64,000 bases of DNA from contig JAPDPQ010000014.1 in NCBI GenBank assembly GCA_034506395.1, positions 1 to 64,000 on the forward strand. The letters run 5' to 3'. Made by a program: the position numbers and the translations under genes. Of the stretch, positions 1-8,598 are shown in pieces (the first letter of the stretch is position 1; every line of letters starts with the position of its first letter). Source of the stretch: a candidate division KSB1 bacterium. Lineage in GTDB: Bacteria; Zhuqueibacterota; Zhuqueibacteria; Thermofontimicrobiales; Thermofontimicrobiaceae. The notes under the pieces were generated by a model. That model worked only from the letters and a program-made list of their open reading frames with translations, searched no databases and was not told where the DNA came from.

Positions 1-1
1 C

Positions 2-82
2 TTGCAGGATGAGCGGCTTAAGCAAGAAGTCAATCTGGAGATAAAGGATTTGATGATTTTGGTGGCTTCCTTGATAGAGTAG
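2..82 (+). CDS. C-terminal tail of an unidentified protein (cut by window start)
   Basis: An open frame enters from the left edge and ends at TAG 80-82, giving 26 residues of charged, helical-looking sequence that finishes in the hydrophobic stretch LMILVASLIE. The tail is too short to assign. It vaguely resembles the end of small four-helix-bundle proteins, but that is only a guess. The stop codon is also the first bases of a TAGGTAATTGGG repeat, so the true end of the gene may have been altered by that repeat. Confidence 0.3.
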   Translation: MQDERLKQEVNLEIKDLMILVASLIE

Positions 83-102
83 GTAATTGGGGAATTTGGT
101 AG
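80..102 (+). repeat. Short TAGGTAATTGGG-type repeat
   Basis: TAGGTAATTGGGGAATTTGG is one copy of a degenerate motif that recurs at 251-268, 8221-8241 and, inverted, at 9081-9103. Each copy lies beside a toxin-antitoxin-like gene. Function unknown. Confidence 0.5.
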
Positions 103-141
103 TTAGTGCTTGAATGAAAACCGTTGAATTCGAAGTAGAAG

Positions 142-221
142 TGTCATTCCAAACGAAGTTAGGAATCTGATGATATTGAGATTGTTGGATGGACAGATTT
201 CTCCCTTCGGTCGAAATGACA
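142..221. repeat. Palindromic dispersed repeat (TGTCATTCC family)
   Basis: The left arm (142-169, TGTCATTCC...AATCTG) and the right arm (194-221, CAGATT...AAATGACA) are imperfect inverted copies around a 24-base centre. Half-elements of the same family appear at 21057-21082 (inverted) and 25696-25722. It behaves like a REP/MITE-type intergenic repeat. Confidence 0.55.
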
Positions 222-250
222 AGAAGGTAAGTTTTCGATCTGGCAATAAT

Positions 251-268
251 TAGGTAATTGGGAAATGG
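251..268 (+). repeat. Short TAGGTAATTGGG-type repeat
   Basis: TAGGTAATTGGGAAATGG is a second copy of the motif at 80-102. It lies just upstream of the antitoxin-like gene that overlaps hdrC. Confidence 0.5.
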
Positions 269-279
269 ATCAATGAATT

Positions 280-507
280 TTGAATCAAAATTGGCAAATT
301 TCAGAATTTGCTATTGGAGTTGATAAATTGACTGTGAAAGAACAGTTCATGCAAATTCTTCAAGAGCTGCCTCATGATGTTTCAACTGAAGATGTTATCG
401 AAAGACTTTACTTGATCTACAAAATTGAACAAGGAATCGAACAAGCAAATGCTGGGAAAAAGATCTCACAGGTTGAAGCAAGCGAACGAATAAGGATAAA
501 ATTATGA
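280..507 (+). CDS. Antitoxin-like small protein overlapping hdrC
   Basis: This frame encodes 75 residues from TTG 280. A shorter start at TTG 328 (59 residues, beginning M/LTVKEQFMQIL) would better match the usual length of this kind of protein. The C-terminal half, with YKIEQGIEQANAGKKISQ, resembles the small helical antitoxins that end in an IxxGxxxAxxGxxIS segment and normally precede a RelE-type toxin. No toxin follows. Instead the stop codon overlaps the hdrC start by 4 bp (ATGA at 504-507), so the gene would be translationally coupled to hdrC. It could be an orphan left after toxin loss, or a small hdr-associated protein. The assignment to an antitoxin family is by eye only. Confidence 0.5.
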   Translation: MNQNWQISEFAIGVDKLTVKEQFMQILQELPHDVSTEDVIERLYLIYKIEQGIEQANAGKKISQVEASERIRIKL

Positions 508-968
508 CCCATCGAAAGCTGGATTTCAATTTCAGACAACGACTAAACAAAATCCTCGGCGGGGAGCATCATAACTATTGCTATCAATGTGGCGCTTGCG
601 TGGCGGCCTGTCCTGCGGCTCGGTTCAGCGATAATTTTAATCCTCGGGATGTGCTGTTGAAAACGCTGATCGGCGATGAGGAGGATTTGATTCGGCCCGA
701 TTCCATTATCTGGAAATGCACCAATTGTTATAGCTGCTACGAGCGCTGCCCGCAGGATGTCCGTCCCGTGGAGGTGATTATTGCGCTGAAGAATCTCTGC
801 GCCCAGGAGGGGGTTTTGCCCGAGGATATCAATAAATTTTCGGAGACGCTGGTGAAAACGGGCCGCAGCGTGGTGATCACCAGCACGGTCAATCGCCGAC
901 GGCAGGAGTTGGGTTTGCCCGAACTGAAAGATGTCAATGTCGCAGAGTTGCAGACGATTATTGAATAG
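504..968 (+). CDS. hdrC: CoB-CoM heterodisulfide reductase-like subunit C (HdrC)
   Basis: HdrC is the iron-sulfur electron-transfer subunit of HdrABC-type complexes. It passes electrons from HdrA to the catalytic subunit HdrB in the cytoplasm. The 154-residue protein has the two expected ferredoxin motifs, Cys26-29-32-36 (CYQCGACVAAC) and Cys72-75-78-82 (CTNCYSCYERC), each ligating a [4Fe-4S] cluster. The start is preceded by AAGGA at proper spacing and overlaps the upstream small gene by 4 bp. hdrB follows after 11 bp and hdrA lies 1.8 kb further on. No methyl-coenzyme M genes are seen. In bacteria such complexes act in flavin-based electron bifurcation or thiol/disulfide chemistry, and the physiological disulfide substrate here is unknown. 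Confidence 0.93.
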   Translation: MTHRKLDFNFRQRLNKILGGEHHNYCYQCGACVAACPAARFSDNFNPRDVLLKTLIGDEEDLIRPDSIIWKCTNCYSCYERCPQDVRPVEVIIALKNLCAQEGVLPEDINKFSETLVKTGRSVVITSTVNRRRQELGLPELKDVNVAELQTIIE

Positions 969-979
969 AAGGACTGGAT

Positions 980-1891
980 ATGGCGAAAAAAATCTCAGTG
1001 GCGCCGTTTTGGGGCTGCATGATTCCTGTGAAATATCCGCAGATGGAGCTATCGGTCAGGAAGACGATGAAAGCGATCGACGTGGAACTGGTCGATCTGG
1101 ATCAATTCACCTGCTGTCCCGATCCGATCTATTTCAAGGCTCGGGATAAGGTAAAGTGGCTGACCATTGCAGCGAGAAACCTGGCAGTGGCTGAAGAAAG
1201 AGGATTGGATATCGTGACCATGTGCAGCGGCTGCACCTCGACCCTGCAGGAAGCCCGATTTATGCTGGCTGAGGATCCTGAGCTGAAAAAGCAAATCAAT
1301 CAGCGCTTGAAAAGAATCAACAAAGAATACAAGGGCACCGTCAAGGTAAAGCATATCGTGGTGCTGTTGCGAGATGATATTGGCATCGAACGGATCAAGG
1401 CGTCGGTTAAGCGACCGCTGACGGGCGTGAAGGTGGGCATTCATTACGGCTGCCATTTACTGAAGCCGAGCCAGATCATGCACATCGACGATGCCGATTA
1501 CCCCAGCCTGTTAGAAAATTTGACCCAGGCCTTGGGCGCCACGCCGCTGACCCACACGGAAAAATTGCTCTGCTGCGGCAAGGGCTGCATGGACGATGAA
1601 ATGCCGCTGGAGATGACGTACGAGATTTTCGATTCGATGGAATCGGTGGGCGCTGATTGCATGGGCTTGATCTGCCCCACCTGCTTCAATTCATTCGATA
1701 TGGGACAGATTCTCATCGCCCGCAAAAAGAATCGGGAGTTCAATTTGCCTGTGATCTACTTTTGCCAGATGCTGGGACTGGCGCAGGGATTTACTCCTGA
1801 AGAAGTGGGCTTGCACTTGCATCGGATTAAGATTGATCGGATTATGGAGATGATTGGGGCGAAGGAAGCTGCGGTGGAGGTGGCGGCGTAG
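980..1891 (+). CDS. hdrB: Heterodisulfide reductase-like subunit B (HdrB)
   Basis: HdrB is the disulfide-reducing subunit and carries two non-cubane [4Fe-4S] clusters in methanogen homologues. The 303-residue protein has two CCG domains. The first uses Cys13, Cys45-Cys46 (FTCCPD) and Cys82/Cys85 (MCSGC). The second uses Cys158 (HYGCHL), Cys198-Cys199 (LLCCGKGC) and Cys232/Cys235 (ICPTC). All cysteines expected for both clusters appear to be present, so the subunit should be active. It is the second gene of the hdrCB unit with an AGGA ribosome site 11 bp after hdrC. Its natural substrate cannot be read from the sequence. Confidence 0.94.
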   Translation: MAKKISVAPFWGCMIPVKYPQMELSVRKTMKAIDVELVDLDQFTCCPDPIYFKARDKVKWLTIAARNLAVAEERGLDIVTMCSGCTSTLQEARFMLAEDPELKKQINQRLKRINKEYKGTVKVKHIVVLLRDDIGIERIKASVKRPLTGVKVGIHYGCHLLKPSQIMHIDDADYPSLLENLTQALGATPLTHTEKLLCCGKGCMDDEMPLEMTYEIFDSMESVGADCMGLICPTCFNSFDMGQILIARKKNREFNLPVIYFCQMLGLAQGFTPEEVGLHLHRIKIDRIMEMIGAKEAAVEVAA

Positions 1892-2060
1892 GTTTTCATT
1901 GAGGCTATTATTTTTTTAAATGGAGTGATGGAGTTTTGGAGTGATGAGATGATTGTTTGCTTAACCTAATCAGTTTTTATTTGTTCTCCAGTCATGCATT
2001 ATGTTTTAAATCAAGATCGAAAAATTCTAATAATTGGATCTATGATAATTTCTTGAAATA

Positions 2061-2314
2061 GTGATTGCTGAGAATAATTATCACGACTATTTTGATTGGA
2101 ATAGCATTATGGAACATGCAGTTTTAAATGAAACCCGCCTAAAGGAGATTTTTAAAAGTGCCTTGATTGAAGTTCTTGGGGAAAGAAGGAGTTTGTTCTC
2201 TGAGTTGTTACCTGAAGCGCTTGAAGACATAGCGCTAATTCGGGCTATTAAGGAGAATGGACTCCATCGGTGAGCAGAGACGAGGTTTTCAAAATTTTAG
2301 AGGGGAATGCGTGA
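2061..2314 (+). pseudogene. Frameshifted antitoxin gene of a RelE-type pair
   Basis: The frame starting near 2061 or 2109 reads a small helical antitoxin-like protein (KEIFKSALIEVLGERRSLF, ALEDIALIRAIKE) and stops at 2273. In the next frame the sequence continues as GEWTPSVSRDEVFKILEGNA and stops at 2314. Family members I know end in AIKEGE...VSRxEVFxxLEG, so the two pieces are one gene. The break fits loss of four bases near AAGGAGAA at 2250-2257. The decayed toxin starts at 2311, with the short overlap usual for such pairs. The truncated 70-residue product could still be made. The family assignment rests on recall of the motif, not on a search. Confidence 0.6.
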
Positions 2315-2549
2315 GAGTCAATTTTCATGAGAGCTTCTCTGCTTACTTCAACGGGTAAAAGCCACCAGTGAAGAGGTCGAAACAGCGCCAAGTCTTGACA
2401 TGATAAATAACTTGCAACAACTCAAAGGTGAAAGAGAATAATTTCGGATTAAAATTAGCAATTATCGGATTGGGTTGAAATTAGAAAATGATACCTTCAT
2501 ATTCATTCGTTTCTTATTCAGGAAGGATATCTGCCGATATTTTCCATGA
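2311..2549 (+). pseudogene. Degenerate RelE/ParE-type toxin
   Basis: A GTG at 2311 opens a toxin-like N-terminus (VRVNFHESFSAYF) that hits a stop at 2356-2358. From 2358 a second frame carries the rest of a RelE-type toxin: EEVETAPSLDMINNLQQLKG, then a TAA at 2439-2441 where a Tyr codon is expected, then FRIKISNYRIGLKLEND and a C-terminus FRKDICRYFP ending with TGA 2547-2549. The LKG...YRIRIxxYRIGL...F..RxDIYRxFP pattern is typical of this toxin fold. The gene has lost its middle and has an in-frame stop, so it must be inactive. It separates hdrCB from hdrA. Confidence 0.7.
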
Positions 2550-2738
2550 TAACCAAGCAATCCCAAAAGTTTCAATAAGTCATTCATTGATATCGATTGA
2601 AAGAATTTTCAAATTAAAATCAAAGGAGATTTTAGATAATACTTTTTAGCGCCAAACCTTACTCAACTACTTAACAAACTTAACCACTCAACAAAGAAAA
2701 ATTTAATAAACAGGCTATAATAATTCAGAGGACAGACC

Positions 2739-5225
2739 ATGGCAGAATTCATGACCGATACGGATAACTTGAGGATCGGGGTGTTTGTCTGCGAGTGCGG
2801 GCTGAACATCGCTGGCTCGGTGGATTGCAAGGCGGTGAGCGATTATGCCGCCACCCTGCCTGGCGTAGTGTTCTCCTGCGTCAATCGCTACACCTGTGCC
2901 GATCCGGGTCAGCAGGAGATCAAGCGCAATATTGTCGAGCACAAGCTGAATCGGGTGGTGGTGGCATCCTGTACGCCTCGAATGCACGAGCCGACCTTTC
3001 GGAACTGCGTGGCTGAGGTGGGGTTGAATCCCTACCTGTTCGAGATGGCCAACATCCGTGAACATTGTAGCTGGGTGCATTTGTACGATCGAGCGGCGGC
3101 GACCGAAAAGGCCAAGGATATCGTGAAAACCTCGGTGGCACGGGCTCGCCACCTATCAGCCCAGCACGAATTGGAAGTGCCTGTAGAACGCAAAGCGCTG
3201 GTCATTGGCGGCGGTGTGGCAGGCATTGAGGCGGCGCTCGATCTAGCCGATACGGGCTATCAGGTCTATCTGGTGGAACGACAACCGTCCATTGGTGGGA
3301 TTATGGCGCAGCTCGATAAGACCTATCCCACAATGGACTGCTCGATATGAATTCTCGGTCCGAAAATGATGGATGTCGGTCGACATCCACGGATCAAATT
3401 GTTCACCTATAGCGAAATCGAAAACGTCACAGGCTACATTGGCAATTTCAATGTCAGGATCCGGAAAAAAGCCCGCTATGTTCGAGAGAAAGATTGCACC
3501 GCCTGTGGTGAATGCGCCAAAGTCTGCCCCATTGTCGTGCCCAATGAATTCCAGATGGGGTTGTCGCTGCGCAAAGCCATCCATATCCCCTTTCCTCAAG
3601 CAGTCCCCTCTGCCTACATTTTGGATATGAATCACTGCCTGGGTAATAATCCCATCGCCTGTGGAAAATGCTATGAGGCCTGTGATAAGAAATGTATCGA
3701 CTATGACATGCAGGACGAACTAATCGATGTCAAAGTCGGCGCCGTCATTGTGGCTACAGGCATGGATGTTTATGATCCCACCAAATTGGATGACTATGGC
3801 TACACCCGTTTCGAGAATGTCATCACCAGCATGGAATTCGAACGGCTAATTTGCTCCGAAGGACCGACCAAGGGCCATTTTATTCGGCCCACTGATCACA
3901 AGACGCCGAAACGGATCGGGTTCATCCAGTGCGTTGGCTCGCGCACCCAAGATCCCAATCGAGGTAATCCTTATTGCAGCAACATCTGCTGCATGAATAC
4001 CATCAAAGACAGCCTGCTGTTGAAAGATCACTACCCTGATACTGAGATCAAAGTTTTCTACATGGATATTCGAGCGTTCGGCAAAGGCTTTGAAGACCTG
4101 TTCATGCGTAGCAAGGAAGCAGGCGTGATGTACATCCGTGGCATCCCAGGCGAAATCGAGGAAGATCCGAAGACCAAAAATCTCATATTGACTGTTGAAA
4201 ATACTACCACCCGTACGGTGGAACAACACGAATTTGATATGGTGGTGCTGTCGGTCGGCGTGATTCCTCGGCAGGACAATGAGATCATTAAAAAGTTTTT
4301 CAGTCTGTCCAGCACATCGGATGGATTTTACATGGAATCGCATCCCAAGCTGAAACCAGTCGATGCACCGACAGGCGGCGTCTATTTTGCGGGCTGCGCC
4401 GAATATCCCAAGGATGTGAAGGACAGCGTGACCCAGGCGAGTGCCGCAGCCGCACGAGCCGCTACGCTGCTTTCGGCGGGAAAAATCAAGATCGAAGCCA
4501 TTACCGCTGTTGTTGATGAATCAAAATGTAAACTATGCGGCATCTGCGCCGATGTCTGTCCCTTTAATGCCATTATTTTTGAAAAAGGCGCCAAGACGCC
4601 CGCACGGGTGATCGAAGCCTCCTGCAAAGGCTGCGGCACCTGCAGCGCCGAATGCCGTTTCGATGCCATTACCATGCAGCATTTCAGCGATCGCCAGATC
4701 TACGCCCAGATCGAGTCGATTCTTTCGGAAAATCCCATGGACAAGATTGTGGCTTTTGCCTGCAACTGGTGCTCTTATGGTGGTGCCGATCTGGCAGGAT
4801 TGTCTCGGCTGCAATATCCGCCCAATGCCCGTATCATTCGCACCATGTGTAGCGGTCGGGTGAAAGATAAATTCGTCCTCCACGCCTTCAAATTGGGTGC
4901 GCCGATTGTATTGGTCTCGGGCTGCCATTTCGCCGATTGCCATTACATCGACGCCAACCGCTGGACCCAGAAGCGGGTGGAAAAGTTATGGGACAAATTG
5001 GAAAAGTTAGGCATTCGTCCCGAGCGATTGCAATTAGAATGGGTCAGCGCTGCCGAAGGCCAGAAATGGGCGACGGTGATGAAAGCTGTGGAAGAGATGC
5101 GGCAGAAGGTCACCAAAGAGGAAGTGGAATACACCATGAAAGTGTTGAGCGAGGAGGATAAGCCGAAGGTGGCCAAGCCTGCGAAAGAGAAGGTGGAAAA
5201 AGTGGCGATGGCTGCATCCTCTTAA
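2739..5225 (+). CDS. hdrA: HdrA-MvhD fusion, probable selenoprotein (TGA 3348-3350 read as Sec)
   Basis: HdrA is the FAD-containing hub of electron-bifurcating Hdr complexes. The frame from ATG 2739 to TAA 5225 is open (828 residues) except for one TGA at 3348-3350, residue 204. Domains in order: N-terminal HdrA domain with Cys clusters (CECG, residues 18-21); FAD-binding GGGVAG (157-162); the [19 protein letters not shown] segment, where Cys homologues read CSIC; inserted ferredoxin motifs (Cys from 253 and 300-319); two C-terminal [4Fe-4S] motifs (597-639); and a fused MvhD-type [2Fe-2S] domain (about 660-790, [10 protein letters not shown]). Sequence on both sides of the TGA is fully conserved in frame, and a SECIS-like hairpin follows, so recoding is far likelier than decay. 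Sec is known in methanococcal HdrA. A partial second copy of the 3' end lies at 10607-10834. Confidence 0.9.
3371..3388 (+). promoter_or_regulatory. Candidate bacterial SECIS hairpin in hdrA
   Basis: GGATGTC (3371-3377) pairs perfectly with GACATCC (3382-3388) around the tetraloop GGTC (3378-3381). The loop begins 28 bases after the TGA, within the spacing known for bacterial SECIS elements, and GGTC matches the loop core contacted by SelB in E. coli fdhF. The bulged U of the E. coli element is not obvious here. Confidence 0.75.
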
Positions 5226-5258
5226 AGGAAGACAGCATCGTTTTTTGTCAAACTTAAA

Positions 5259-5295
5259 GCGGGTAGAGGAATTGATTCAATCTACCCGTTTTTTA
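5259..5295 (+). terminator. Rho-independent terminator after hdrA
   Basis: CGGGTAGA (5260-5267) pairs with TCTACCCG (5281-5288), with extra pairing inside the loop, and is followed by TTTTTT. It closes the hdr transcription unit. The rest of 5296-5600 holds no gene that I can see. Confidence 0.85.
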
Positions 5296-5600
5296 TTTTG
5301 AAGTAGCATTTACACATATTTTTGGGGGGAAAAGCATTTCAGTAATTTGGAGCGAGTTATTCTTAGAAATAGGTCATGGAGATGAATTTCAGCTATTTTC
5401 TTTTGTGATAAAAAGAGAAGTGATCTGAAGAAGCAAAGGTGCCCTTAAATTTTAGACCATTCGCTATGTTTTTTGACAACATTGAAGTAGGCATATTCGG
5501 AGAGTAATTGGATTGAGTCCTTTTGTACCAGATGTTCGACATCGAAAATGAAGACAGCAAATTATGTTTTTAAAAGTTTTGTGCTCAATAATTTTTAGTT

Positions 5601-8069
5601 TTACAATAAGCCTTTTAACAGGATCTCATCAATCTCAATTTCATGCAGGCGTTCCCTCAATTCCGCCTCTTCCGATTCCTTACCCAGTTCTTTGTAAATA
5701 TTTGCTAAATTTTTTAGTATTGTTTTAGTATTTGGATGCTTCTCCCCATGAACCCTTTCATAAATTTCCAGCGCTCGTTTCAACAGCGGCTCGGCTTCGG
5801 CATAGTTGCCCTGATACCGATAGAGTCCTGCCAGGTTGTTCAGGCTGGTTGCGACATCGGGATGGTTCGGTCCCAGGGCGGCTTCAGCAATTTCCAGCGC
5901 CCGCTTGAACAGCGGCTCGGCTTCGGCATAGTTGCCCTGAACCCAATAGAGTCCTGCCAGGTTGTTCAGGCTGGTTGCAACTTCATAATGCTCTGGTCCA
6001 AGTACCTTTTCAGCTATTTCTAATGCCCGTTTATAAAGTGTTTCAGCATCAAGGTATTTGCTCTGATGTAAATAAATATTAGCGAGGCTGGTGTAATCAC
6101 TAGCCAGATTGTAAGATTCTTTGCCAGAAATGATTTCATCTATTTTTAAAGCTCGTTTCAGTAATTGCTCTGCCTCAAAGTATTTTCCCTGCATGATATA
6201 AAGATCAGCAAGATTCTTACAAATTGAAGCCACATTATTAGACTCTTTTCCATCAACTCTTTCAACTATTCTCAATGCAGTGGAATACAACGGATCTGCT
6301 TCCTCATATCTTCCTCGATCATACAAATACATAGCGATGTGATTCAGTAAATGTGCCGCTTTATAGAACTCAAAACTCCATTGATTTATTATATTTTCGC
6401 ATATTTTGGCGTGAGGAATTAATCGCTCACACTTAGCCCAGGTTGAGAATTTAGGGGGCGGAAATGACTCCGCCAGAGCCTTTACTGTTATTTCTGCCCA
6501 CTGCTTCTTTAATTCGTCATCCATCACCTCTTTAATAACCGCCTGAACAAGCCGATGGATATTGAATGTTTTTGATTCAAGGTCCCTTTTAATTAAAGAA
6601 TATTGGGACAGCGGTTCGAGCAGTTCATCCAGGATCAGCGGATTGGATGAGACATCTTTCAGTGATTCGGCAATATGAGGACCCAATTCCCTGGCTCCTG
6701 CGGTAAAGATTTCCAGGGGAATTTTATCGGAATGTAAAAAGGCGCTGACCCGCAAAATATCAGCAGCCGCATGAGACATCTGTTCGATCTGCTCAAAATT
6801 GATCAGCCAGGTTGTGGCAACGGATTTAGGATATTTGGCAGCAATCACTTTGCTCTTTTCGAGCAATTTAATCCCCATCTTTCGATAACTGAGAAGATAA
6901 TCCTGAAAAGAACATTTTTTTCGATAGATATAGGCCCCTGCCTGCTCCAGCGCCAAGGGCAAATAGCCAAGTTCTTCAGCTAATTTTTTTAAGCACTCTC
7001 GCTCTGAGCGTGTAAGCCTGCTACGCCCCGTACGCTTGATGAGAAATTTTTCTGCTTCGTTGGGCGTCATCTGTTGCATTTCAATGGGATTGATAATACC
7101 GAGATTGTCAAACGCCTGCGCTCGAGAGGTTAACAAAATATGGCCTTGAAAATCGAATGGCATGAAATCTTCGATAAGCTCAGGGGTATCGGCATTATCG
7201 AATATTAAAAGCCAGTCACTATTTCTCTGCAGCCCTAGTTTCACTGCAGCAACTGCAAGCTCCTGCTGTTCGGCATCTTTTTCAGGCAAATTCAACAAGG
7301 CGGCTATTTTAACAAAATCAGAAATCAGGGTACCGATCGTTTCAGCAGTGACCCAGAGAATGGCTTTATAAAAATTTCGATACCGATAGGTGTATTCAAC
7401 CGCAGTTTGCGTCTTGCCGATACCGCCCAATCCGCTAATCGCCTGCGTCTGTGAAATGACGGTTGCTTTGGTAAAAATTAATGTCTCATACAACCGTTTC
7501 AAGACATCTTCTCTACCAGTAAAGAAAGGATTTTTGGGATAGGGAACATTGCATGGTTTAAAAAAATCGGTTTGGCGCTGCAATGGCGGTAGGCTTTGCA
7601 TCTCGCCAAGCTTGGGCTTTTTAATAGCGGGCTGATGGGTCAGATGTCGATACAGTTTTTCATAGCCTTCCTGAGTATCACAGAAATAGTATGTGGCTCC
7701 TTTTACGGGCGTTGGTATATAATCGGTTTTGCAATTTTTTAGCAAAACAGGAATGAACTTTTTATTTTGAGTTCCTGCATCGTAAAGGTGCTGATAGATT
7801 AAATTGCTCTCCCATTTCACCCCAAGTCCAAGATCGGGCGGCTCCATCCCCATCACTTTTTTGTAGTAACCTTCGCTGCAGATCATCAACACAAAGTCGG
7901 CATCCCTAATTTGCTTTTCAGTCCAGCGATGCCAACCCTCAGGCGGTGAGAACTCGTATTGGTCGATGATACAATCAATGCCCTGTTCCCGCAACCGATC
8001 GGAGAGATTTAGCACAGCATCACAATGTTCTGGTGAATCATGACTGTAGCTGATAAATACTCGTGGCAT
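5601..8069 (-). CDS. SEFIR-STAND (NB-ARC)-TPR protein, NLR-like defence candidate
   Basis: This protein has the three-part build of bacterial NLR-like sensors. Residues below are numbered from an upstream Met at 8087; I prefer the Met at 8069 (MPRVFISYSHD), preceded by AAAGGG. Residues 7-150 form a SEFIR domain (FISYSHDS, RDADFVLMICSEGYY, WESNLIYQHLYDAG), a TIR relative. A STAND ATPase follows, with P-loop GLGGIGKT (219-226) and Walker B WLLIFDNAD (292-300), plus a GLPLAL-like motif GYLPLALEQAG. The last ~220 residues are kinesin-light-chain-type TPRs of 42 residues. Two of these (5778-6026) are almost identical in DNA, a sign of recent repeat homogenisation. Such proteins sense invaders through the repeats and trigger an effector, but that role is inferred. 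It lies alone on the minus strand in an accessory island. Confidence 0.85.
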   Translation of the reverse strand: MPRVFISYSHDSPEHCDAVLNLSDRLREQGIDCIIDQYEFSPPEGWHRWTEKQIRDADFVLMICSEGYYKKVMGMEPPDLGLGVKWESNLIYQHLYDAGTQNKKFIPVLLKNCKTDYIPTPVKGATYYFCDTQEGYEKLYRHLTHQPAIKKPKLGEMQSLPPLQRQTDFFKPCNVPYPKNPFFTGREDVLKRLYETLIFTKATVISQTQAISGLGGIGKTQTAVEYTYRYRNFYKAILWVTAETIGTLISDFVKIAALLNLPEKDAEQQELAVAAVKLGLQRNSDWLLIFDNADTPELIEDFMPFDFQGHILLTSRAQAFDNLGIINPIEMQQMTPNEAEKFLIKRTGRSRLTRSERECLKKLAEELGYLPLALEQAGAYIYRKKCSFQDYLLSYRKMGIKLLEKSKVIAAKYPKSVATTWLINFEQIEQMSHAAADILRVSAFLHSDKIPLEIFTAGARELGPHIAESLKDVSSNPLILDELLEPLSQYSLIKRDLESKTFNIHRLVQAVIKEVMDDELKKQWAEITVKALAESFPPPKFSTWAKCERLIPHAKICENIINQWSFEFYKAAHLLNHIAMYLYDRGRYEEADPLYSTALRIVERVDGKESNNVASICKNLADLYIMQGKYFEAEQLLKRALKIDEIISGKESYNLASDYTSLANIYLHQSKYLDAETLYKRALEIAEKVLGPEHYEVATSLNNLAGLYWVQGNYAEAEPLFKRALEIAEAALGPNHPDVATSLNNLAGLYRYQGNYAEAEPLLKRALEIYERVHGEKHPNTKTILKNLANIYKELGKESEEAELRERLHEIEIDEILLKGLL

Positions 8070-8220
8070 GAGCAAACCCTTTGTCATTTTTGATGCATGG
8101 GCACATCAATAAAATCCATCGACATGCAAAAAAATGAAGCAATTGCCCTTTTTTATTCGCAGGTGAAATATAGAAATATTTACCTAAAAAGACAAGTTAA
8201 ATTTTGTGTAACTCGGTGAT

Positions 8221-8241
8221 TAGGTAACTGGGTAATTTGGG
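8221..8241 (+). repeat. Short TAGGTAATTGGG-type repeat, left of vapBC
   Basis: TAGGTAACTGGGTAATTTGG is related to copies at 80-102 and 251-268. It faces an inverted copy at 9081-9103, so the vapBC pair is bracketed by inverted copies. Confidence 0.5.
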
Positions 8242-8268
8242 AGGATGAAGAATTTCTCAAATATCATG

Positions 8269-8297
8269 TTGACAAATAAAGAAAATTTGACTATATT
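8269..8297 (+). promoter_or_regulatory. Sigma-70-type promoter of the VapBC-like pair
   Basis: TTGACA (8269-8274) and TATATT (8292-8297) are separated by exactly 17 bases, about 85 bases upstream of the antitoxin start. Confidence 0.7.
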
Positions 8298-8382
8298 AAT
8301 ACACGCTTATTAACGAGAATCAGGTTGGCGAAATATTTTCCGAAGCCAGCTTAATTTTAAACATCTACAGGAGTTGATCAAA

Positions 8383-8598
8383 ATGAGCCATCGTGAAATG
8401 ATAATTGATAAAATTCAAAAAATGCCTGAGCCTTACCTGCTTGAGCTTTACGACATTATTAAACACTTTGAGGCAAGCAAGAAAAAAGTTGAATCCAGGC
8501 AGAGTTTAATGTCTAAATTGAGGAGTATAAAGATTTCCGCTCCGAGCGATTTCTCTCAGACTGCTGATTTGTATGTCCCTGGAGATAATAATGAATAA
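8383..8598 (+). CDS. Antitoxin of a VapBC-like pair
   Basis: The 71-residue protein starts at ATG 8383 (MSHREMIIDKIQKMPEPYLL); a TTG at 8374 is an alternative, and AGGAG lies just upstream of both. It begins with a helical segment, MPEPYLLELYDIIKHFE, typical of small antitoxins found with PIN toxins, and ends with a flexible, toxin-wrapping type tail. The gene overlaps the toxin start by 8 bp, so the two are translationally coupled, and it follows a near-consensus promoter. It presumably neutralises the downstream PIN protein and represses its own promoter. That follows from the family and has not been shown here. Confidence 0.75.
   Translation: MSHREMIIDKIQKMPEPYLLELYDIIKHFEASKKKVESRQSLMSKLRSIKISAPSDFSQTADLYVPGDNNE

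Noticed and set aside
2739..3350. HdrA as two separate genes or a nonsense pseudogene
   Set aside because: The frame and conserved sequence continue without a shift after the TGA, the TGA falls on a known Cys/Sec position, and a SECIS-like hairpin follows.
5736..6023. Plus-strand frame with repeated segments
   Set aside because: It is the antisense shadow of the TPR repeats of the SEFIR-STAND protein.
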